A DNA stretch of 22,767 bases, from the IMG/VR virus record IMGVR_UViG_3300010389_000154, positions 1-22,767 of that record. One strand, given 5' to 3'. Shown here one piece after another: positions 1 to 8,900 of the stretch (positions within the stretch are counted from its first letter, which is position 1; each line of letters opens with the position of its first letter). Below the pieces are notes generated by a model. The model was not told the origin of the DNA, did no database searches, and saw only the letters and a list, made by a program, of their open reading frames with translations. Made by a program: the position numbers and the translations under genes. The DNA comes from a virus.

Positions 1-20
1 TCATCTCACAGGATAAAGAG

Positions 21-491
21 ATGGCACTCATTCAGGAGATGTCATACAAGATCAAAATGTCTAATTGGGATATTCATCCTAGTAAGACTTGTTTCTTGTG
101 CGTGTCTCCTGATTACTCTGGTATTGTAACTCAGCATCTCTCGCATTCATTGTCAATGGATCGAGAGATTTTTCATATTGAGGCAGTCAATGTGCCATTT
201 CCAGATGAAGCTCCACACCACTATAGAATTGATTTTTCAATTAATTTTCAAGAATGGATGGAGAGATGGGATAATTTTGTCTTGATTGAGGCAGGAGTTA
301 TCCGTGGCGGCAACTATAAATGGATTACTGATGTAATGAAGGATACTGCTCCACATAAACCATTTTATACTGTTGCATTATGTGAAAATGTAAATAGTAA
401 ATATAAGAGTGACTTAGTTTCACTATACTACGATAATTCCATCCAAGATTTACATTTTTGGTGGGAGAGACCAAATAATCATTGGGCATAG
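21..491 (+). CDS. hypothetical protein, degenerate phosphoribosyltransferase-like
   Basis: This 156-residue soluble protein has no signal peptide or membrane segment, and I do not recognise a T4 homologue. Its layout suggests a type I phosphoribosyltransferase-like fold. An early segment, SPDYSG (about residues 29-34), precedes a helix. A hydrophobic strand and glycine loop, FVLIEAGVIRGGNY (about 86-99), sits where active enzymes carry the PRPP-binding loop. A strand (FYTVALCEN) follows, and an ending with DLHFWWE resembles the DLW-x-FPWE ending of such enzymes. The acidic pair of the PRPP loop is reduced to Glu-Ala, so catalysis is doubtful. The start at 21 is favoured by AGGA at 10-13, seven bases upstream. 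The frame is open to the window edge, so a start further upstream cannot be excluded. It lies just before the baseplate operon. The fold call is inference; the gene itself looks real from its composition and packing. Confidence 0.75.
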   Translation: MALIQEMSYKIKMSNWDIHPSKTCFLCVSPDYSGIVTQHLSHSLSMDREIFHIEAVNVPFPDEAPHHYRIDFSINFQEWMERWDNFVLIEAGVIRGGNYKWITDVMKDTAPHKPFYTVALCENVNSKYKSDLVSLYYDNSIQDLHFWWERPNNHWA

Positions 492-540
492 GGATAGCAA
501 CCCCAAAAAAAGTTCTAATCAAACTTTTCAAAGGAGAACT

Positions 541-756
541 ATGGGATTATTTCCAGTAGATAAAAGCGGTGAGTTTATCGAAGAAGGTATGACATTGATT
601 ACCGAGACAGACAGTGATCGCCTTCTAGATGCCGCTGCAAAGCGTCGCAGATCAAAGATGAAGGAAGAACTATACCCACTTCCAGAAGACCGCATGGAGC
701 GTCCTTGTGGAGGTGCTGGTGGTTTTGATGATTTTGTAGAGCGTTGGCACGAGTGA
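541..756 (+). CDS. small hypothetical protein (71 aa)
   Basis: This short, highly charged protein is not one I recognise. The start is well supported by AAGGAG at 531-536, four bases upstream of the ATG. It has an acidic N-terminal half (FIEEGMTLITETDSD), a basic stretch AAKRRRSKMKEE near residues 32-43 that is probably helical, and a glycine-rich tail ending GGAGGFDDFVERWHE. There are no membrane segments and no cysteine pairs. Arginine is encoded mainly by CGC and CGT, as in gp8 and unlike the giant genes downstream, which favour AGA. Its stop codon overlaps the late-promoter octamer that precedes gp25. Position suggests a small virion, assembly or regulatory protein, but no function can be assigned. 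An antisense frame covers the same bases but has no ribosome binding site or neighbours on its strand. Confidence 0.7.
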   Translation: MGLFPVDKSGEFIEEGMTLITETDSDRLLDAAAKRRRSKMKEELYPLPEDRMERPCGGAGGFDDFVERWHE

Positions 757-763
757 ATAAATA
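756..763 (+). promoter_or_regulatory. T4-type late promoter element for the gp25 operon
   Basis: The octamer AATAAATA matches the NATAAATA late-promoter element recognised by the gp55-type phage sigma factor of T4-like phages. It overlaps the stop codon of the preceding small gene by one base. A start of transcription about six bases downstream would leave a leader of only about 19 bases before gp25. No element of this kind is seen at the gp6 or gp7-like starts, so it probably serves all three genes. Confidence 0.6.
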
Positions 764-787
764 ATAGCAGCCTATTGCTGTGTCTAA

Positions 788-1180
788 ATGCCGACCTTTC
801 AGACATTCAAGGATTTGAGTGTTACCTTTAAGAAGCATCCTGTTACCGATGATTTGGTAACAGTAAAGGATGAGGCAGCCATTGTACAATCTGTTTTTGC
901 TTTGCTTCAGACAAATAAAGGTGAAAGACCATTTAAACCTGATCTTGGATGTGATATTCGTAGATCACTATTCGAACCTCTAGATTATGCAACTGCTGGT
1001 CTTATTCGCTCTCAAGTGTCTGAAGTCTTGAATAAGTATGAACCAAGAATAAAGGTTGATAGTGTTGATGTTATTCCAGATGAAATGAATAATGGGTATG
1101 AAGTTACTCTTTATTACTTCATTGTTGGTAGAGACGATGCACCAGTAAGCACGGAAATATTCTTAGAGCGTACACGATAA
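788..1180 (+). CDS. gp25: baseplate wedge subunit gp25
   Basis: This is a structural protein of the baseplate wedge, of the GPW/gp25 family that joins gp6 and gp53 at the inner baseplate near the tail tube and sheath. Its 130 residues match the 132 of T4 gp25. The family signature is present: a helix with NEAAIVQSV-like character (DEAAIVQSVFALLQT), then NKGERPFKPDLGCDIRRSLF around residues 42-61, followed by EPLD and a second helix (AGLIRSQVSEVLNKYEPRI). The C-terminal half forms the expected beta segment (VDSVDVIPDEMNNGYEVTLYYFIVG). No convincing Shine-Dalgarno sequence precedes ATG 788, although a small hairpin (CAGC 768-771 with GCTG 777-780) lies in the leader. The stop codon TAA shares its last base with the gp6 ATG, which implies translational coupling. 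Despite older names, the family is not enzymatic. The identification is secure. Confidence 0.96.
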   Translation: MPTFQTFKDLSVTFKKHPVTDDLVTVKDEAAIVQSVFALLQTNKGERPFKPDLGCDIRRSLFEPLDYATAGLIRSQVSEVLNKYEPRIKVDSVDVIPDEMNNGYEVTLYYFIVGRDDAPVSTEIFLERTR

Positions 1181-2976
1181 TGCCTTATACTCAGGTTGCT
1201 AATCTAGATTTTGAAGATATTAAGACAGCTCTGAAGGATTACCTTAGAGCAACGTCAGATTTTACTGATTATGACTTTGAGGGTTCGGCAATGGCAACCC
1301 TCTTAGACACACTCGCCTATAACACCTATTATACGGCGTTTAACACTAATATGGTAGTCAATGAACTATTCATTGATTCTGCCACCTTGAGGGACAACGT
1401 AGTAGCGATTGCGAAGCAGTTAGGGTATAGACCCAAGAGTGCCACTGCTCCAGTCGCCTACGTTTCTTTTACAGCAACCTATGGCAACCAAACCAATGAT
1501 ACCGAACTCCTACTGAAGAAAGGAACTGGTTTCATTGCAAACTATGATAATGCAATCTACCAATATGTCACCTTAGATGATGCAAAAGGTCAGGTGTCAA
1601 ATGGTGTTGCAACATTTACTAGTGTTCCAGTGTATGAGGGAACACAAGTTGTCAATACATTTACTGTCAATACTGCTCTTAAGAGTCAGAGATTTATTCT
1701 TGACAACCAGAATATTGATACTACCACTATTAGCGTTAGAGTATTCCCCAGTGGTGGTAGTTTTAGCGAACCATATCTTGTAGCAGATAACATTCTTAGT
1801 GTCGATGGAGACTCTAAGATTTTCTTCTTGGATGAAATTGAAGATGAGAGATATGAAATTATCTTAGGTGATGGAGTTCTCGGAAGAAAGTTAGAGAATG
1901 GATCTAGAGTAGAAGTATCTTACATGACCACTAATGGTCCTGCTTCTAATGGCGTCAAAACATTCATTTTCTCTGGTGTATTAGAAAATGCTCAGGGAGT
2001 ATCTCCAACTAACATTACAGTCAATATAACGGGGTCTGTAGCGTCTTCTGGGGGCGAAGATATAGAATCTACCGCTAAGATTAAATTCAACGCTCCTAAG
2101 TCCTATGGAGCGCAGGATAGAGCGGTTACAGCGCAAGACTATGCTGCTATTGTAAGAGAGATTTATCCTTCAACCAGCGACATTATTATCTTTGGTGGAG
2201 AGGATCAGGTTCCACCCGAGTATGGAAAAGTATTCATTGTCCTCAAACCAAATGATGCTGCTTTCTTGACCTCGTTGACAAAACAACAAATCATCGAAAA
2301 TCTGAAGAAATATGTTGTTGCTTCTGTAGAACCTGTCATTGTAGATCCCTCTATTCTCTATGTTGAACTAACTAGTAAGATTTACTACAACAGTCAAGCA
2401 ACGGATAAGACACCTGCTCAGATTAGAGACGAAGTTATCGGTTCTGTTCAGTCTTACTTGGATACATCAGACACAGAAAAGTTCAATGGCAAGTTTAGAT
2501 ACAGTAAAGTAGTTGGTGTTATTGATGACACTGATCGTGTTATTAACTCAAACCTTACTACTGTCATGATGAGGAAAGATTTCTACCCTCTGTTAAATTC
2601 TACATCATATTATGAGATCTGTTTCCAGAACGCATTTGATGAAGATTGTGATGAACCAGTCCTGTCATCAACAGCGTTTAGAGTAACTGAATACCCAAAT
2701 TTTGATGTCTATATCGAAGATAGGTCTGGCAAAATTGTCCTATATAGACTAGATAGCGTAACTGGTGAAAAGGTTGTCCTTGACAGCGATATTGGCGATA
2801 TTGATTATGTGAATGGCGAACTTAAGATGTATTCACTGACTATTATCAAGGGAAGTTTCTTTGATAATCGTATCTCTGTAAAAGTAAAACCACTTTCTAA
2901 TGATATCAAGGCATTCCGAGAGGTTTATCTTGACGTTGATGTTGCGAATTCCTCATTCACTGCATACAAAGAGTAA
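1180..2976 (+). CDS. gp6: baseplate wedge subunit gp6 (baseplate J-like)
   Basis: This is the wedge protein that forms the inner baseplate ring in T4-like phages, related to gpJ of P2-type phages. It has 598 residues against 660 in T4. The N-terminus carries the hallmark segment FTDYDFEGSAMATLLDTLAY (about residues 28-47), followed by NTYYTAFNTNMVVNELFIDS and a conserved LRDNVV-x-AKQLGYRP-x-SA. The middle shows ILGDGVLGRKLENGSRVEVSY (about 226-246) and GGEDIESTAKIKFNAP, followed by the RAVTAQDYAAIV block (to about 325), which are typical baseplate-J signatures. The C-terminal part is beta-rich and probably contacts gp7 and gp53. The start overlaps the gp25 stop (TAATG) with no strong ribosome binding site, so it is likely coupled to gp25 translation. 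The next gene begins four bases after the stop. The assignment is secure. Confidence 0.96.
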   Translation: MPYTQVANLDFEDIKTALKDYLRATSDFTDYDFEGSAMATLLDTLAYNTYYTAFNTNMVVNELFIDSATLRDNVVAIAKQLGYRPKSATAPVAYVSFTATYGNQTNDTELLLKKGTGFIANYDNAIYQYVTLDDAKGQVSNGVATFTSVPVYEGTQVVNTFTVNTALKSQRFILDNQNIDTTTISVRVFPSGGSFSEPYLVADNILSVDGDSKIFFLDEIEDERYEIILGDGVLGRKLENGSRVEVSYMTTNGPASNGVKTFIFSGVLENAQGVSPTNITVNITGSVASSGGEDIESTAKIKFNAPKSYGAQDRAVTAQDYAAIVREIYPSTSDIIIFGGEDQVPPEYGKVFIVLKPNDAAFLTSLTKQQIIENLKKYVVASVEPVIVDPSILYVELTSKIYYNSQATDKTPAQIRDEVIGSVQSYLDTSDTEKFNGKFRYSKVVGVIDDTDRVINSNLTTVMMRKDFYPLLNSTSYYEICFQNAFDEDCDEPVLSSTAFRVTEYPNFDVYIEDRSGKIVLYRLDSVTGEKVVLDSDIGDIDYVNGELKMYSLTIIKGSFFDNRISVKVKPLSNDIKAFREVYLDVDVANSSFTAYKE

Positions 2977-2980
2977 GTAA

Positions 2981-5900
2981 ATGCCTGCTGTAAAGACCAA
3001 GAGAATTTCAACTCTGATTGAATCGCAGCTTCCAGAATTCATTACTAACGAATACGAACTTTTTGGTAAGTTTGTAGAGAAGTATTATGAATCTCAGGAA
3101 GTTCAGGGCGGCACTTTGGATGTTATTAGTAACATCCAAAAATATGCTGATATCGATTTCTACGAGAAAAATCTCTTAAAGCAGAACGATACTCTAGTAT
3201 CAAACATCAGTCAATCTGATTCTACAATTGTAGTAGAAGATGCTCAGTCCTTCCCAGAAAAAAATGGGTATATCAGGATTGATGATGAGATCATTTTCTA
3301 TGAATCTAGAACAAACACAGAGTTTTTAAATTGCTCTAGAGGAGTTAGTGGCAACACAACTCTTGGAGATCTTTATGACTCTACTAATTTTGTAAGCACA
3401 ACTGCTGCATCTCATACTGCTGGTAAGAAAGTTCATAATATCAGCAATTTGTTTTTGTATGCATTTGTAAAAAACTTTGAGAATCAATACCTTGCTTCTT
3501 TTCCAGAGAAGTATCTTAGAGGAGAAGTAGATAAGAGAACTCTTATCAAGAACATTCAGAAGTTCTACAAAGCAAAGGGAACATCTAGTTCTATTGAATT
3601 TATCTTCAACACTATTGTTGCAAGAGATACAAGCAATAAACCCAAAGTATATAATCCCAGAGATTTTACCTATAAAGTATCAAATGCTGATTGGATCAAT
3701 GTTTATGCACTAAAGTGCAAAGTTGTATCTGGAAATCCAAAAGATTTGATTGGAAAGAAAATTGTTCAAGAACCTACAGATGAGTATGGATATTCTTCAG
3801 CAACAGTAGATAATGTTTATACAGAAGGAACTTCTGATGGTGAAGTTATCTGGAATATTGTTCTAGCTCCAGAAACTGTAAATGGTGAGTTTGCAATATC
3901 CACAAAAACTAGACTAGAAAGAACTCTTTCTTCTACTGCAACAACTGGTGATAGAATTGATGTATTTTCAACTATAGGATGGGAATCTATTGGAGAAGTT
4001 CTTATTGGAGAAGAAGTTATTAAATTTGATAGTAAAACTATCAATCAGTTTTTCATCAATAAGAGAGGATCTACACCAGTTACTCACAATGCAGGAGAAT
4101 CTGTATATAAAACTGCTATCATTAGATCTGGTGGTGTAGTTTTACTAACTCTAGGAGTTGTATATAATTTAACTGCAGAGTCAGAAAGTCCATATTCTTC
4201 TCCTGGAGATAAAATTCAGGTATCTGATCCTGGATTCCAAACTGCAGATCCTAGAATTGTAAAAACAGGAACTAATCAAACAAGATGGTTCTTAAATAAT
4301 TGGCAACCAGTTTCATCTCCAACAAATCTATCGGTGCAGTCTTCCCTGCAGGGAGTTCCAACAAATGTTTCTGCTATATTAGAAGATGACCAGTATTACT
4401 ATATTACATCTTCTGGATATCCATCTTACAGTATTCTAGATCGTTCCGTTGTATCCGAAAACGTTCAGGATCAAAGACTTCTCAGAATTATCAGAAAACA
4501 ACCAACTGTAACAACGGAAGTATATAAGACTCCAAAGGCAGATGTTGGTATTTTACTGAATGGTGTTCGCATCTACGGATATAAAGATAATGACAGTATT
4601 CGATTTGGAAAACTGCAAGAGATTCGTGTTAATACTAGAGGAAGAAATTATGTAAAACCTCCTACTGTTTTGATTGATGGTGTTTCAAATAAAGCAAGAG
4701 CAGTTTTAACTGGATCTGTTGTTGATCGTATTATTGTTGATACTACCGACACTTTCCTCACTACTCCAACTGTTGAGATTACTTCTGGAAGAGGAGCAAA
4801 GGCGAGAGCAGTTGTTACAGGCGGAGAAATTACAAGTATTGTAGTAGAAGATGCAGGACGATTCTATTCATCCCCTCCAAGAGTTGTAATCAGAGACAAT
4901 GCTGGCAGAGGTAGATTTGCAGAATACATTGCCAATGTTGATTCTGATGGCACTATTGCTGGATTTGATAAAATTTCTGGTGGAACTCTTTACACACAAG
5001 CAAATGTCGAAGTAGATATTGTTGCTGTTGGAGAGGGTGCTACTGCCACCCCCCTACTAAAAGAATGGAATAAAAATAGATTTGAGAAATATAAGTCAAA
5101 ACTAGATAGTCAGTTTGGTTATGTTTTCGAGAACTATAATAATGTTCTCGAATATGGTTATGGACAACTTGCCAATCCTAAAGCACTAAGAGTTCAATTA
5201 AATGATAACTTGAACTCTGCTGATACCGAACCAGTAAATAAAACTCACTCACCTATCATTGGTTTTGCTTATGATGGCAATCCTATCTACGGTCCTTTTG
5301 GACATCAGAATCCTTTAGATTCACAATCACCTATTGTAAGGATGACTTCTAGTTATTCTTTGCGTGGTTCTCGTGAAGATGGACCTTCAGTGAGAGAGTA
5401 TCCTCTTGGCACATTTATTGATGATTACAGATATGTTCATAAGAGTGGATCTTTAGATCAAAATAATGGAAGATTTTGTATTACGCCAGATTTTCCAGAT
5501 GGAGTTTATGCTTATTTCTTGACCATTGATAGCAATCAAGTTCCCAAGTTTCCATATGTTATTGGTGATGGGTTCTATTCACTTCCAGTGGATAGCAACT
5601 ACAATTCTCAAATCAATCAAAATGATATCCCCAAAACTGCAAAGAGATTTTATCTTCCTGGTATGCCTAGGAATGGTGAAGGTCTAGTTGCTCAAATTAA
5701 TGAAGTAAAGACTGGATTTATTGATAGTATCCTAATTGATAGATCTTCAAGTAACTTCTCACCGAATTGTAAAATTTATTTTGATAATGCTTCAACAGAA
5801 GGTAATGATGCCGAAGCTTTAGTTGAAACGGTAAAGGGCAAGACAGTAAATTTCTTAGAAAGTAAGGAAGACAAAGTAGTAAAACTAACAACAATTCAGA

Positions 5901-8900
5901 GTGCTTACTTATTTGCTAATGATACATTAAGACAACCAGCAAGTGGTGCTTCAGGAAACATCGTTGGAACTGTTACTGGTGATAATATCATTGTTCTTAG
6001 AAATGTAGTTGGAACTTTTAATAATACTGGAACTTTCTCTGCTGACATTAAAACTTTCCAATTAACGGTAGATCAAGACAGCAATTATACAAAAGGTGCT
6101 ATCTTAAGTCTAACTGATGGTATCAATCCTCCTATTGCTACGGCAGAAATTCTTGAAGGAACTAGCAGACAGAATACAGTAAAGATAAAAGTCTTATCTG
6201 GAACTTGGATAGTCGATGATGACTACTTCTTACAATCTAGTAATCTTTTTAATACTTCTGGATCAAAAATTGTAACTTTAGTATCTCTTAGTGATAACTT
6301 AGAACCATTTGAGGTCAATCAAAGTGTTGCTTTGGTTGAAACTAATGAAGAACATGGTCTTGGTGTTGGGGATGAAGTTGATATTAGTATCTTCCCAGAT
6401 GATTCCACCAAAGTAAAAACATATTACTTAAGAAAAAGACTATATCAAGAAGTAACATTTAGAACTCCAAAGAACTCCTCAGAAATTGATTATGATGGTA
6501 TCGGAAGATTTACTATCTTAAATGGTGGTGCAGACTATACGCCAGGAGTATACGAGAACGTTCCATTAACTGGAGGCAGTGGAACTGGGGCAACAGCAAT
6601 TATTACCGTTTCCAGTGCTAAAGTTGTCAATGATATCCAAATTCAGAATGGCGGAAGTGGGTATGCTAGAGGAGACTATCTTGGTGTAGATGATGATCAA
6701 CTTGCAAGGTCTGGTGGTTCATTAAGTTCTTCACGACTTGCTGTTTATGTAGATCACGCTGGTGTTTCTAGAAGTTCTGCTTCCATGAGAGTAAAATCCG
6801 AAAAAGGATTCTCTGTTGGAGACTTACTAAGTGTTGGATCTGAAGTTGTAGAAATTTTAGCAATTAACGGACCAAATATCTCTATTGAAAGAGGACTAGA
6901 AGGAACAGAAGCAAAAGATCATTACAATGGCGAAAAAGTAAGTCTATACAAACCAAGATACAATTTTACTCCAGATTATAAAATTACTAATAATCTTGGC
7001 ACTGGATATGTAAGATCATACAATCCAGATACCCAAGTAGCAACAATTGTATATGATTACTCAATCGAAAAGAGAACAGCAGAAGAATTAACTATTAGCA
7101 CTACATTCTTTGATTCTAGTTCTCCACAAAGACTTGTATCTGTAAATTCAGTTACTGATGTAGATTATAAATTTGAGATTTCTGAAGATAATTCTTCATT
7201 TGTGCCAAATCCAAATATTGATATTCAGGAGTATTACAAATACGTATTTGATACTTCACACTCGTCTCTTACAGGAACTTATTTTGATATGAGTCCAAGT
7301 AAGAATTATAATCTTATCACATTAGAAAAAACTGCTTCAACTATTCTCCCTGGAAATTCTGGAGCATTTACCGAAGTTAAATTTGGTTTTGGTTCTAGAA
7401 TAGCACAAAACAATTATACCGTAAAGAGGGGAACAAATTTTAGCAATTTCTATTATTTTGATAGGAATGGTATTGTAAATTCGGAAGATGCTTTCTTAAG
7501 TATCATCGATGATCCGTTACAAGGTAAAAAGAGACTTAACTATGTAACCCCAACCAGATTTGTATATGACATCACAAGAAGTCCTCTCTGGGATGGATCG
7601 GGATCTATTTCATATACCACTAGTGGTCAGTTTGCTGTTGGTGAAATCAATTCCGTTAAGATAATCAATTCAGGTGAAAACTATAAAAAAGTTCCTTTAA
7701 TTTCTGGTGTTGATCCTTCATCAGATTTTATAGGAACAGCAACGGTATTATTTGATACTACCACTAAAGTAATTACTTCCGTCAGGATTGATGAGTTGGG
7801 ATCAAATTATGTGAATCCCATTGCAATCATTACTGATGGAGATGGAGTAGGAGCTAAATTTAAAGTTGTTCAGCAAAATGGAAGACTATTTTCTATTAGT
7901 GTTGAAAATCCTGGAAGAGGATATACATATGCTCCATCAATTGTAATTGTTGAATCCGATGTAGAATTATATGCTTCTGGAAGTGAAATTGGAATTCCTA
8001 GAAGTGTTAATATTATTAATAATGGTGGTGCATACCATTTAGATAAAACAGTTTCATCTGAAGTATCATCTCAATATACTGTATCTTTAAGAAACTTTAA
8101 TGGTCAGTTCCAAAAAGGAGAAGTGATCACACAATCGATTAATGGAAATGAGGTTCTCAGAGCTAGAGTTTCTGAATATAGAAATGGATCCAATTTGTTA
8201 AAATTAGAAGGTGTTACTGGTATTATCAGAGAAGACGTAGAGATTATTGGAAAAATTTCTAGTGCTTCTGGAACTGTAGTAAGAATTTTTGTATCTAAAT
8301 TCAATACAAACATCACCAGTTTCTTTGATAACCTTGGATATTATAAATCAGATAAAGGAAAACTTGGCGTAGCAAATCAAAAGATAACTGATAGTTTCTT
8401 CTATCAAGACTATTCATATGTTGTTAAATCCAAAACATCAATTGAGCAGTGGAGAGATTTAATTAAATCAACAACTCACCCTGCTGGATTTAAACTATTC
8501 GGTCAGGTTGACGTAGAAACATCAGCAAATACAGAGATGCCTGTTGCTGGTGATAGAAAAGCAGATACGTTTACCACCATTCAACTCTGGGATCCAGAGA
8601 AAAACAAGATTACTAGTGATATCAAACATAGAGTAGTAACTCAAACTGTGCAGAAAGTAGAAAACACTAGAATCCGCAAAGGACAAGGTTCTGCTGCAAC
8701 ATCAGAGTTCAACTTTAATGAAACTCGTGCTTTCTCTTTCACTCTTGCTGCACCATTTGATGGTTACTTTGATGGTGATGGAAGACTAAGAGGAACAACT
8801 ATCTTCCAAGTTCTTGATGATTTTAATAGACCATTTACTCCTATTAGTGCTGAGAGTTTAATTGTAACTCTCGATGGTATTATTCAAGAACCTGGGGTAG

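Noticed and set aside
1-16. A possible end of an upstream gene (codons for HLTG, then TAA at 14-16).
   Set aside because: It would give tight packing with the start at 21, but five codons are not enough to call a gene.
492-521. GGG-ATAGCAA-CCC followed by a run of A, resembling a terminator.
   Set aside because: The stem is only three pairs and the following run is A, not T, on the coding strand.
1577-1783. Plus-strand open frame of 68 codons inside gp6 in another frame.
   Set aside because: It is fully inside gp6 with no independent signals, and the protein is low in plausible domain character.
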